From positions 2,005,443-2,021,904 of the forward strand of contig FN649740.1 in the NCBI GenBank assembly GCA_000310025.1: a stretch of DNA of 16,462 bases, read 5' to 3'. Positions 1 to 10,300 of the stretch are shown piece after piece. The stretch is from Ectocarpus siliculosus. Lineage: Eukaryota; Sar; Phaeophyceae; Ectocarpales; Ectocarpaceae. The position numbers were made by a program, and so were the translations under genes. How positions within the stretch are numbered: the first letter of the stretch is position 1; each line of letters opens with the position of its first letter. Below the pieces are notes generated by a model that worked only from the letters and a program-made list of their open reading frames with translations, made no database searches and had not been told where the DNA came from.

Positions 1-120
1 TTTTTTTTTTTTTTTTCCGGGGTTAATTTTTTTTTTTGGGGGAGGGGTTTTCGGAAAAGTTTTGACTTTTCCCCCCCCCCCCCCCCCCCCCCAAACGTCC
101 TGGACCTCGTTTTTCGTCGA
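1..120. repeat. Homopolymer-rich low-complexity window edge
   Basis: Runs of T (1-16 and again near 30-38), G blocks and a 22-bp C run at 71-92 dominate. No coding sense is visible. It lies inside the intron, or other upstream sequence, before the first visible polymerase exon. Such runs are prone to sequencing and assembly error, so base counts here should not be trusted. Confidence 0.8.
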
Positions 121-171
121 CACGCCCGTGCTTTCTGTGTTTGTTTTTTATGTTTATTGTGGCTGTGGCAG

Positions 172-1515
172 GCGTGGTACGCTGACAGGCCCGAGGTGAA
201 GAGGTGGCAGAAGCAGGTCATCCAGAACGCGAAGGACACTGGGTTCTCTCGCACGCTCATGGGCAGGTGGGTTGTTTGTTGTCGTTTGTCGTTCCGACGT
301 TCGTGGACTGTTCTCCTCTCAACGCGCGTCCTACTCGCTTCGCTCGATTCCGTGTTGTTGTTGTTTGTTGTTGTGGTTGTCTTGACATTAAAATCCGTTG
401 GGGTCTCTCTGCCCTGTACCTCCTTCTGTCCGTACTGCTAGCGATAAAATGTTTTTGTTTTGTCTCCCCCCCCCCGACGCTGCTGCTGCTGCTGCTGCGT
501 ACACCATGGTGTGCGAAACAGGTATCGCAAGCTGCCAGACATCACCTCGAACGACAGGGGTAAAGTGGGCCACGGCACCCGGGCCGCCATCAACACCCCC
601 ATCCAGGGCGGCGCGGCCGACGTGGCGATGGTTGCCATGATCGGGATCGTCCGCAGCCCGCTTCTCAAGAAGCTGGGCTGGAAGCTCCTGCTGCAGGTGT
701 CTTTTTTTTTTTTTAGGGTGTGTGTTTTTCTGGCAAGTGCTTTGGTGGTACATTTTTTACCTGAAGGGTTGCCTTGTTGAGGGAGGTAGGTCCTCAGCAG
801 TTTCCTCCTCCCGGTGTAATTTGTCTTTGTGGTGTCTTTTTTTTTTTTTTTTCTTCCTTTTCCCCGTGCTCTCTTTTTGTTTGTCCTCGTGGGACCCTCG
901 GACGCGTTGCTCCCCTCTGTTTTTGCTTGTCTGTTGTCGTCGTTGTTAGTTGTTACTGCTGTGGTTGTTGCTGTTGCTTGTTCTTGTTGCTGATAATGAT
1001 GATGCTGTTGCTGTTTCGGCAGGTACACGACGAGGTGATCCTGGAAGGACCGGAGGAATCGGCGAAGGAGGCGTTGGCCGAGACGGTGCGGTGCATGCAG
1101 CAGCCGTGGGACGGAATTGGCCTGAGAGAGCTCCGGGTAAGGGGGAACGTGAAAGCTTGGTTCGCTTCTTACCGCTGCTGCTGCTGCTGCTGCTGCTGCA
1201 GAGCGGTACTCCTTGGTTGTTTGATTCGACGCGGGATGGTCTGCGTTGATATTTTGGTGCAGATGTGTCGTTGCGGCCGTTATTCTGCTGTACCACGTAC
1301 CCCTCTTTGGTGTTCGTATGCATATGCATCTTGTAGCTGCTCGATTTTGGTTGCGTTCTCACACTGTCTTGTCGTGTTTAAATGTGTTTTATTGTGGTAT
1401 TTAATTACTTGTTCCAGTGTTGCGCTGCTGAATACGTGTGCCGCTTGTGTTTTTTTGCCAGGTGGACCTCTTGGTCGACGCCAAGTCCGCCAAGACCTGG
1501 TACGACGCCAAGTAA
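172..1515 (+). CDS. POP: Plant/protist organellar DNA polymerase (POP, family A), C-terminal exons, 5' partial
   Basis: Four exons at 172-266, 522-696, 1023-1136 and 1462-1515 (stop TAA) join in frame through CAG acceptors and GT donors; the intron phases are 2, 0 and 0. The joined product is the C-terminal ~146 residues of a family A DNA polymerase palm domain. Visible landmarks are the AINTPIQGGAADV segment, motif C (LLLQVHDEVILEGP) with its metal-binding Asp, and the ending VDAKSAKTWYDAK. The segment from the GWKLLLQ stretch to the end resembles plant organellar Pol IA/IB (POP) more closely than bacterial Pol I. POP enzymes replicate and repair plastid and mitochondrial DNA. The 3'-5' exonuclease domain, motifs A and B and any targeting peptide would lie left of the window. 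Exon 1 may be preceded by more coding exons; its acceptor at 169-171 fits. The family is secure; assignment to organelles comes from the family. Confidence 0.93.
480..497. repeat. (CTG)6 microsatellite in the first visible POP intron
   Basis: Six CTG units follow a run of C, ending about 24 bases before the acceptor of the second visible polymerase exon. The C run and the CTG units together replace an ordinary pyrimidine tract. Confidence 0.9.
1175..1198. repeat. (CTG)8 microsatellite in the third visible POP intron
   Basis: Eight CTG units start 38 bases after the CGG|GTAAGG donor of the third visible polymerase exon. This is the second CTG tract within the same gene. Confidence 0.9.
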
Positions 1516-3829
1516 AACAAAACGCCGGCCGGGTTCCGGCCAGGCCGATCGAGAGCAACTCTTGCCCCAGGAGGAGGGGCCCGCCCCTTTGCCCGTCGTA
1601 TGGATCGTGTACGAGTCGCCGGATTGCTGGTCTTATCCTACTGCGTTGCAACACCAGCCCGTTGAGGTATCGCAAAACGGTCTAGAGAGAGGAGGGGCGT
1701 GCGAAGGCGCCGGGTGGTGCAATAGGTGTGGATGCAATACGCAGATGTGCAGGGGTGGGGGGTGGGGGTATGTGACATGTCTTGTTTGGTAGAGAGGTCG
1801 AGAGAGCTACAACCTCTTGCAGCTCATCGCCCCCGCCGGCGCGACTCGAGAAAAGGAAAGCAGCGGGTGGGTCGTCCTTTCCCATCCATCCGCGAGGACC
1901 CCGTGTCCAGTGGACCCCCAAAGACCATGCGTTCGTGATTGGTCGAAAGGAGATGTGCAGGGGGATACGCGAACATGCGTTCACTTGCGACTGGGTGGCA
2001 CCATCCCAAGCTGTACTGCACGGCGTCGGTTGAGAGTCACAGGCGCTCGTCGTACAACAGCAGAACTGTTCGGCACTGACTGCTGTGTACGGGAAGGAAT
2101 GTGGCCCTTGTACAGATTAGTTTGTCCCCCTGTCGTCGCGTACGCCGTCGCCGCTGTTACCGCCTCTCCGGTGGTGCTGCTCATGGTATTTGTCCGGTGA
2201 TGTGTGCCTTGGTCAGTTTTCCGGCTGTACCCAGCTCTTAGGGGAAAAAGACACTCATCGCTCCTTCGGGGTGTGTTGTGATATTTTTTTCCAAGAAGCG
2301 GGAGATGAAAGTACAAGACGCCGCAGTGACAACGTATGTGTCGCTGTTTGTTAAAAGCATGGATATGGTTCTACAGGTTTCTAGCAGCGATTCTCGCGTT
2401 TTTTTTTCTTCTTGCCTTTGTCTCCGTCTGCTGGCGGGTGTGCCGTGTACCCTGCAACGCGACGCCGCCCTTGACAGAACTACAGCAGTAAGTCGTTCAA
2501 AGCAACCCGGTCGTTCGCGATTCGGACTTGAGAGGGAGAGTGCCACCGTACACACCGTAAACGAGAGCCCTTTTGATGTGATTCGTCCGGTCCGGAAGTT
2601 TTAGGTATTCTGCTCGTACTCTTCCCCCCCCCCTTGCAGTTGAGCGCTTGTGCGTGGGGACGCCATCGTGTAGTTCTCGCGCGCGCTCGAACACGCTGGG
2701 CACTTGTTTTTCGTAGGGGGGCCTTTACGGAGGCCGTGTATGATGATGGTGATGCCGCCGCCGTGGGCGTTAAGGGTGGGAGGTGCTTTGGTCCCACACA
2801 GCTGTTTGTTTATTGCAAATGTGATTGCCCAGAAGATATGCGTGGGGGGTGATGGTTGTGGTTGAAAGTGCTCCGTTGGGTACGCTGCGCGCCCACCATT
2901 TTTTGTTGGGGAATTTGGCGGTCGCTGTAGGTTGTCGTTGTTGGTGACCTCGCTTGCAGGTTTGTTGCAGTGGTGGGTAAAGGCTCCATTCACCGAGCAG
3001 GCCTTGGAGTCAAGATTGACTTGACGTGTGTAAAGCTTTTCTACATGGAATCACCAATAATGCATGGCGTAACCACTGCTGTGGTACGCACTCATTCTGA
3101 AGCCCCTTGTAAATAGGGGTTTTCAGCTTCTGTTCCTGCTTTTTTTGTCTGAAACCACTCAAGGAATTTGAGGCAAAGCAGCAACCAACGGTGATTTGCT
3201 GCCACGAAATTCCTACTTAAAAAATCAGTCACGGGGTGTTCGTACCTTTGAGTTGACGAAAAGCAAACGTCATTTGCAGCAAGTCGGATCACCACGCCCA
3301 TCTGTATGAGTGGCTGTATGCTTGGCCCTCCTCTCTCGCGTATAAATCGTGCTTATGTGGTGCAACAGCAGTCAGCAGCCACGCGTATATATGGGCACGT
3401 CTCTATTATAGCAGCAGATTCAAACCTTTCATGTTTGTTTATCGGCAACATGATGATGCCTCCGTTGAGCCCATAGCAGTCTGTGTGACAGGCTGAACGT
3501 GTGGACGTATAGCCGACGCCGCCCTGTTCGATCCTCTCCGTGAGAAAAAATCTTCGTCTTTTTCTTTCTTTTTTTTCTTGGCGTCATGAAATATGTACCT
3601 GCATAGTGTTGACGTCGCCGTTGCCACGGGCCTCGAATCCACTTCTTCTTTTTACATGCTGCTGTACCCCAAGTAACTGTCTGCAAGATTTCTCCGTCAT
3701 TGCCTAGGAAGAACTCAGAGATCGACGAAACAATACGACACCTCTCCAAAATTAAGCCGCACACCCTCACAGACCCTTAGAGCAACCCTTGCGGTGTTTT
3801 CCTAGGGTCTCTTTGCCAATGTCAGAGAC
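1516..3829. other. Non-coding stretch downstream of POP
   Basis: I see no supportable gene here. The first part is presumably the polymerase 3' UTR. ORFs in this stretch are short, of biased composition, and lack splice or family signals. TGTAA motifs, a poly(A)-type signal used in some algae, occur near 3027 and 3107, which would imply a very long UTR if used. TATA-like strings occur near 3341 and 3388, but no convincing gene follows. Confidence 0.6.
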
Positions 3830-3957
3830 CTGTGCCCGGGCGCTTTCAGCCAGAAAAGACAGAATACGTATCCTCCCCAAGTCTTGGTGGAGGTTGGTCA
3901 TGTGTGGGTCTCATGAGAGCCTGGTTGCCTGCCTCTGGAGGAGGTAGCTCCAAATAC

Positions 3958-3974
3958 GGCATGGTTGCCATGCC
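3958..3974. other. Short perfect hairpin GGCATGG-TTG-CCATGCC
   Basis: A 7-bp perfect stem with a 3-base loop lies in the ORF-rich patch. Its function is unknown and it may be chance. Confidence 0.6.
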
Positions 3975-4266
3975 TTTGTGTGATGTCCACCAGTTCACCA
4001 TTCCATTCTCGCCGTATTTACAGCAGAAGGGCTTTCTGCTGTCCTCTGCGACACTGACTGTCCCTTCCGTACAAAACATAAAGTCGGGCATGGTTGAAGC
4101 ATCACACGCTGCCCGGTTCCCAGCACGTTGGGAGGGAACACGTAGGTGCCATTCAGGGCAGGTCGCTGTTGCCGATATAGGGCAGACCCGACAAAAACGT
4201 AGAGGAGCAGGAGGTTGTTCGGACATACTTTGATTGTTTCTGGGCCTTGCTCGTGTTGAGTGCCGG

Positions 4267-4312
4267 AAGAGTGACAGAGAGCGGGGACTCGTGCTCCCCG
4301 CTCCCGACTCTT
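4267..4312. other. Nested hairpin in the gap 3' of the coiled-coil gene
   Basis: The inner stem is AGCGGGGA (4280-4287) with TCCCCGCT (4295-4302) and a 7-base loop. The outer stem is AAGAGT (4267-4272) with ACTCTT (4307-4312). It lies about 460 bp past the stop of the - strand gene and could fold in that gene's 3' UTR. Confidence 0.65.
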
Positions 4313-4665
4313 CTTGTCTACCAACTTGTCCAACACAACCTACATATATTATATGCGGCACAAACACGTAGAAGAGGGCCGTCTTGCTGACGACGCCAAC
4401 CAGATCCTCGGGACTCTTGCCTGAGTATCGTCCGATGGATGGTACCTGTCCACCTCGTACAGCAGCAATACAGTTACACATGGAAATAACGTCAATGTCC
4501 ACAGCCAATATACCACCACAACAAGCTGTTCGCTTTGCCTCCCCCCCGATGTCCTTGGGGGCGTGAATAACAGCACGAAATCCTTGACGTCCACCTAGCC
4601 TTTGAAGAAACCAACACAACCTTCAAATCCCTCACCTTGACCGCGCTACCCCGCTTGATTGGTCG

Positions 4666-4684
4666 CCCCCCCCCCCCCCCCCCC
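4666..4684. repeat. C19 homopolymer
   Basis: A 19-bp C run lies 88 bp downstream, on the - strand, of the stop of the coiled-coil gene. Its length is likely unreliable in an assembly. On the transcribed - strand it would be a G run. Confidence 0.9.
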
Positions 4685-4771
4685 TATCTTACGCGCAAAG
4701 TCACACCTAAACGCATACGCGTGGTTGTGATCAACTGACAGAATTTCTGGAGTTCACCGACCCGGCACAAG

Positions 4772-6706
4772 TCACTTGGGTACAAATGGTGTCGCATGAA
4801 AGCCGTCTTTTGGCCGGAAGAACTCCGGGTGATAGTTAAACTCGTTGACAAGAACCTTGACGCCCTCCCTGTGGCGCGCTTTGGCGTCGTCGTAAATGGA
4901 GGCGATCTCTTTTGTCTTGGCCTTGTACATCTTGGCAAACGGTCCCAGGTCCTGGTCGAAGCTGGCCGTCCACCTCATGTTTGCATCTATCCGACTCTCG
5001 ATCTCTCTCTTCTTTTCCCTCAGCTATTTTGATTCGGTTGAGGAATTTGCGGAAAACAGGGACACAGAAGGGTATGGCGTTTACACGAGCGGACTGGTTG
5101 GCGCAGTGTGGCAGGAAGCCATAGAGTTGCCGCCGTCAAGCCCTCCACGTAGGGTAGTGGCAAGCCCTTAGTAGGAGGTGTGTGCTGGTGTGTGTTTTGG
5201 AGAAAAACTGAGTTCTAGAGAAGAGCCAGCAGGGCTCATACTAGGGATGGTACAGAGAAGTTTCTAGGTTGGGGTCTTCACGCCCTCTCACCGATCATTT
5301 CAAACGGATGATTGGAACTGAAAACAGAGTAGTTCAGGCGAGTTGAGGAATTATCATTTCAAGGTCTGTAAGCCTAATTCGCTTTGTTTGCCAGCCGCCT
5401 GGTCGTGAATACAAATGATGACTGGGGAAGGATTTACTCTCAAGTCTACCTGCCTTTGAAAGTAAGTCGTAGAAACGTAACGTAGTTGTTCAAGGTGTTC
5501 ACAGATCGGAGTTCTTCACTTGAGACAGGCAAAACCGTAAGGTCAGTAGAGATTCTCAGCAACAACTGAATCGTCGCATGCGGATAGAAAGATGAAATGT
5601 CATGACTGGTACACATGGTCGGAAACAGACAGGTGCTACCCCGGGTTAGAGGCGAGAAAACTACGGGCTGTTGGGAGATGAACGACTTTGTTTTCAAGCA
5701 TCACAGAAAATATCTGTCACCGAGGTAAATTATACTTCGAATTATGACTCTGAGGTCAGCTCTCATGGCTCGGGGTACCCAGATACGGGGCCGCAAAGGT
5801 CACGTCATTTTAGGTAGGACCAGGAGATCTCTCATCGCGTCCTCTTGTAGAGAATGATTTACCACACGTCACACAAAAAGCAACATTGAGCTCTGTTTGA
5901 TCAAGGAGCATCCATAAGACTACTCAGTCAGCGCTGACTGAGTACGTAGTCTTACGGATAAGTCTTTATCAAACGAAATATATTCTCTCGGCTCGTATGC
6001 ATAGCCTCCCAGCTATGTATCCAAGCCTTCAAACAAGCTCCACTTCTGTCGGCCTCAGTTTCTAGTACCTGAGATAACCGTCGTTCAAACTCGAGCTTTC
6101 CGGCCTCATCAGCTTTGATCTCCTCTTCTTGTTGCTTGAGTTTGTTCGCGAGAGTCTCCAGCACGCCCTAGATTGCGAGGGGGCGGGAAACCAATAGTTC
6201 GTAGCGCTCATGCTGGGATCGCTTTGGGTCACGCCCAACGATGTGCCCGATTTCCTATTTTGTATGTATCCATGCAGTACACTACTGTTATTTATTCAGC
6301 AAGATATACGGCACTCAACGAAGCTCCAACCCGTGGCAGTACATTGTAGCAGCTCGTTAGCTCGTTGAAACATGATCAGTCGTCTGTCAGCCGGCAGAGT
6401 CACATGAAACACCCAACTGTGACGAAAAGGGGAAGATAGATGTGTAGTTAATTTGAAGCATGGTGCCGCAAGCGGCGATACAGTGAATGATATAGTACCG
6501 CTAAGCTGGTGCTGCAGAATGGATGGGCTCATAGGACGGCAGCGATACCAAAAGATTGTGCCGATCCACGCGTGCCAAGAGCGCAGGGGATTCTTGGTGT
6601 TGATACAGTATGGGCATGCATGTGTCTTGATAGGAAACCTGCGCACCTTTATCCCACTTGCGCACCGATTCATTCCTTGAAAGTGTTTCGTGGTAATAGG
6701 AGCCAT
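4772..6706 (-). CDS. Small coiled-coil protein of unknown function, possible flagellar protein
   Basis: I do not recognise this gene by name. The last exon is 5023-4772 (stop TGA): an AAAATAG acceptor, then a charged helical start (LREKKREIESRIDAN), then a globular tail with YKAKTKEI, NEFNYHPEFF and the ending HATPFVPK. The preceding exon, 6167-6069, begins after CTAG and ends at CTCAG|GTACTA. It encodes 33 residues of charged heptad-like helix containing KLKQQEEEIKADE. The two exons join in phase 0 across a 1045-bp intron. A tentative first exon, 6706-6647, starts with ATG and ends AAAG|GTGCGC, also in phase 0, giving 136 aa in total. The two downstream exons look like real conserved protein in composition and splice signals. 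Exon 1 is a guess, because other starts up to ~7300 are possible. The gene is divergent from DRC4, and helix plus short conserved tail is common in axonemal proteins, so a flagellar role is a weak inference. Confidence 0.58.
5912..5957. repeat. Near-perfect 46-bp palindrome
   Basis: The core CTCAGTCAGC/GCTGACTGAG (5923-5942) is a perfect 20-bp palindrome with no loop. The arms extend as TAAGACTA (5915-5922) and TAGTCTTA (5947-5954), with a 4-base TACG insert on the right only. It lies in the large intron of the - strand coiled-coil gene, between its last two exons. It could be a hairpin, the remnant of a small foldback element, or a binding site for a dimeric protein. Confidence 0.85.
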
Positions 6707-7340
6707 GTCGAAGGCCGTGTACCTGCTGGAGTGCCGATAGAGGTGTCAAGGAGCTTGGATGAGACTGAGAAGGAGGAAGGAGGCAGGAGGAGCCTGTGCG
6801 TGCGGCGGAACTGGCAAAGCGCGGCGGAACTATTTTCGGTTCGGGTCTGATGCACTTGACAACTTGACAACTTGACAAGGGATGATGAAACTGCCCTTTG
6901 AATCCACGATATTCGTCGAGTGTATGCATAAGTGGAATAGAAAGAGGATGCCTCATCGTCCCTGCTAATCAGGTTCCACGAATTCCACACCGGTGAGCGT
7001 ATGTCCAGGCACGTGCTACAGAGTATCTCAGTCGTTGTCTCGCCCGTACTAATGACAATGCCGTGACACAAACTCGTGTTCGTCCCTTGATGAGTGGATC
7101 CCTGCCCTCGTCCAATACCAGTGCACACAAGATTCGTGCGTACACCTTCCGCTAACCTCCTCTGGGCTAGGAATCATGAGTACTTGTACGCACACAGAGT
7201 GGACTATTAATCGTGTACAAGTATTGCATCGGTAAATCAGACGGGACTTCTCCGACAGCTCAAGTTACCGTATCCAGCGCACCTCCGCTACACCAACAAC
7301 AACAGATCAACCCAGGCTCGGCAGCACAAAAGAGAACAAC
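6707..7340. promoter_or_regulatory. Candidate bidirectional promoter between the coiled-coil gene and DRC4
   Basis: About 634 bp separate the tentative - strand start codon from the DRC4 start. No TATA box or other named element is recognisable. The last ~50 bases before the DRC4 ATG are A/C-rich with few T (AACAACAACAG, AGAGAACAAC), like a 5' leader. If the tentative - strand first exon is wrong, the shared region would be shorter or longer. Confidence 0.35.
6852..6879. repeat. Tandem ACTTGACA repeat, three units
   Basis: Three consecutive ACTTGACA-type units lie in the gap between the divergent genes. They could be a regulatory cluster or a small slippage product. Confidence 0.8.
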
Positions 7341-10300
7341 ATGGGGGCCAAGAAGAAGGGAGGGAAGAAGGGGAAGGGGAAGAAAGGAAAGAAGGAGGAA
7401 GTCAAGCAAGAAGAAACAGGTATGAAGGAAGTGTTTCGGCCCAATACCTACCGTGTGCTGATCCAGATGCTTGGTGGCATTACTAGGGTATTGGTGAACA
7501 CCAGAGACTTTTTCGTATGAGTCCTGCAGAGGCTGACCTGAGCTTGCTCACCACATGTGCACGAATCTGCATCTAATGACCAGAGTTTCTGACCCTAGGC
7601 GCCTGGCCAGTGTACAATATTCTGCTATATTTCGGAGCACATTGTGCACTTCTCGGTAGATCAAGCTAGCTGACTAGGCTTGTCTCGTGAAGTGAGTCAT
7701 GTCACCCGTAATCAACTGGGTTGATTTTAATCAACACAGGGCCGGCAGCACCTCCAAAGGCTTATGCCATAGTGCAGACTATCAACCCATTGGTCTGCAC
7801 CTTTAATGCTACACCCCGACGCTTGGTGTAAGATGATTTCTTTTTCGTATTCCGATGCCACGAACGCACTCGCGTGGCTACAATTCTCTACCCATAGGAA
7901 ACACGGGTAGACCATTTGTCTCCCGATGGAGTCCTGTAACTCGATCAATCGTCGAAACTACGATCTTCGTCTTTTCGGCTGACATTTTTGGCAGAATATG
8001 ACAATATGGATCTCGAGATGCTGCAGGAGGTGGTTCCAATGCTCAAGCAACAGCTGGAGAAGTCCATGCTGGACCGTAACTACGTTCAACTCGAAAGGGT
8101 GAGAGGTCGACTCATCCGCCGATAGCCGGGTACCAGAACGAGCAAAATATTCACATTCTCCAGGATGTGTTGACGATGCATTCCATGAAGAGTACACCTT
8201 AAAACACCGTTGTGAATGCTAGACCTGTTAGTCCCAGTGTTGTTGGGAAGACGCGAACGAACAAAACTGGGAGAGGCGAGAAAATGCACACTACTTTTCA
8301 GCCAAGCGTGGATAGAGAACAGGAAACGCTTAAATCTTGCCTCAGACACGGTAACATCCTAGACACCTGACACACTACACAATTTCGCATCCGCCGACGA
8401 AACCTCTACTCCGAGTGCACTCCGCCTATGATACTAACGGACCTCGAGCCCGGCGGGTGGAGTCAATTTTCTGAAAGAGCCACTCCAACTCAGCCAAGGT
8501 TAAGGTTTACCCCTTAAACATCCGTACCTTGCAGGACACCATCCAAACGTTCTATGACATCACCCACCAAGAGGTCAAGACGATGGAGCTCAAGACTTCG
8601 GCGAAGGATAGGGAGATGGAGCTGATGGAGGACAACCACAGGTAAAGGCGAGAGCATCTATCTGCATGACACTTCTCTGGGGTGTGATGTTTATACACGT
8701 ATTCGTTCGCAAGCGCTCGCCCGTCCGCGACACCATGCCCCGGACGATGGCCAGAGCATGGAATCTCCCGCTCTAGCATCGAACGTGCACCTATAATTTT
8801 CTTGATGTTCCGTTTGAGCGCATGGGCACACGATGGGGCGCTAGTTGCCAGCACGACCGATTTAGCGACATAAGTTCCTTCGCTCTGTGCCATCTCGTCG
8901 CAAGTGCGCGGGTGCTCGTCCGAAGAGTACCCGCCGATGATTCTCTGAAGCACGAGAAAAAGACACGCTGTGGGGGGTTGATTGTGATACATGGCTTGTT
9001 GTGTACGGTGTGTCTCATCTCGCTTTGAAGGAGGGGGTCTTGCAACTGCAAGACGAGCAGAAGTGTTGTAAGGGCTGTTTCTGTTGAAATTTTCGCGCCG
9101 GCTTCAGCCGGCTTTTAGCAGGCTTCAGCCCAAACGTTGGGACCCGAGACACGAGCCGCAACTAAGCACAACATCCTCAGCCGGAACGCTTCGCCCGAGA
9201 TGTGTACGACGACGAGCGCACACAGGAATCCACCAGCGTTTCCCTCCGTACCCCACCTCTCCCCTCCGCCCCGGGCGCTTTTTACGCGTGCCTCTCTTAC
9301 CCCACCCCGCCTGCCGGATGATGTTGACTTCTTGCCACGTGCCCAGGGTGGAAGTCCGCGTGTACGTGCAGAAGGTGAAGCACCTGGAGTACGAGCACCA
9401 GAACAACCTCAAATCCATCACCATGGACGGCGAGCAACTCTTGGGCGGCGAGGGCGATCTCCACGGGTGAGCCATGTGGAAAATACATAATGATGATGAC
9501 GATGTTGCCGGCGCGCACGCGTTAGGTTAGAGGGCAAAGGAGTGTGACCTTCGTTGGGCTTCTGGCGTGGTCATCAACGTGAACGCTGCTAGGAGAAGCC
9601 TTTGTTCCTCTCCAAAGCTTCGCTTAGCGCCGTCCCCTCTGTTTTGCGGTCGCATCTCTTCTACGCCACGAAACTTCGATCATAGGCCAAGACTGAGCAC
9701 ATCCCGCTGCTGAGAGGCCCCTTGTACATCCCTTGTTTTTGTTGCCGAGACACGTAGCGGGTGTACGTGTAAAATGAGCCCCACGCGCTCCTGTGGCGTA
9801 CAATATGACAAACGCAAGGAAATTCGTTGTGTACTTGGCGATAAACCAAAGAGTGTACACTACGTTCGCATGTCGGTTTGACCTGTCTTGCCCACGGTGG
9901 GTGTTTCGACCTCTCTTCTTTCCTGTCCCGAGCGCGCAGCAATCGAAGCTCGGAGCTGCACCGAGCAAAGAAAGATATCAAGAGCGAGGTCGAGGAGCGT
10001 TACCTGCTCAACGCCGAGGAAATCGCCCAGGTACGTACGCCGCGGTAGACACAAGCAGACAGGCAGCCCCATAGTACTTGACAGGACAGCCGTCGATGGC
10101 ACAAGCGGCAAAATGGAGCAGCAGACCAGCTGGGTCGGGGGTGTTGGAGTGGAACGGGAAACCCCGCGAGGGTGCATGCTCTGTACACATACTTCAGAGG
10201 ACGATAGGAAGGAACCGGGGAAGCACGGCCTCGTAGAGTATGGGACGCCTTCGGGTTGTAAACCTTACGGGGACTACCCGTTCCAGGTACGTGTGCTTCT

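Larger units (their letters stand above)
3846..4619 (-). other. Uncertain 257-codon ORF, open also in other frames
   Basis: This stretch stays open for 257 codons on the - strand, and parts are open in two other - frames and one + frame (3832-4233). The predicted protein is Cys-, Pro- and Arg-rich, with a hydrophobic stretch (ALFYVFVPHIIYVGCVG). A neighbouring frame also carries hydrophobic segments, such as NNLLLLYVFVGSALY. No family is recognisable and no frame stands out. It lies 150-920 bp past the stop of the small coiled-coil gene, so it may simply be that gene's 3' UTR, or a decayed gene. Confidence 0.2.

Noticed and set aside
774-1685. 303-codon + strand ORF across the polymerase introns
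   Set aside because: It reads through introns and starts in a T-rich tract; the real coding parts are the spliced polymerase exons.
3336-3400. TATA-like strings suggesting a + strand promoter
   Set aside because: No convincing coding exon follows on the + strand before the convergent gene, so the match is probably chance.
5446-5697. Possible extra exon of the - strand coiled-coil gene
   Set aside because: Its composition is unlike the coil, and exons 6167-6069 and 5023-4772 already join in phase 0 without it.
6704-6742. Short + strand ORF starting ATGTCGAAGGCC
   Set aside because: It stops after 12 codons, with no good donor before the stop.
8552-8992. 146-codon - strand ORF over DRC4 exon 3 and intron 3
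   Set aside because: It is partly antisense to a confirmed exon, with no family signal and no splice structure.
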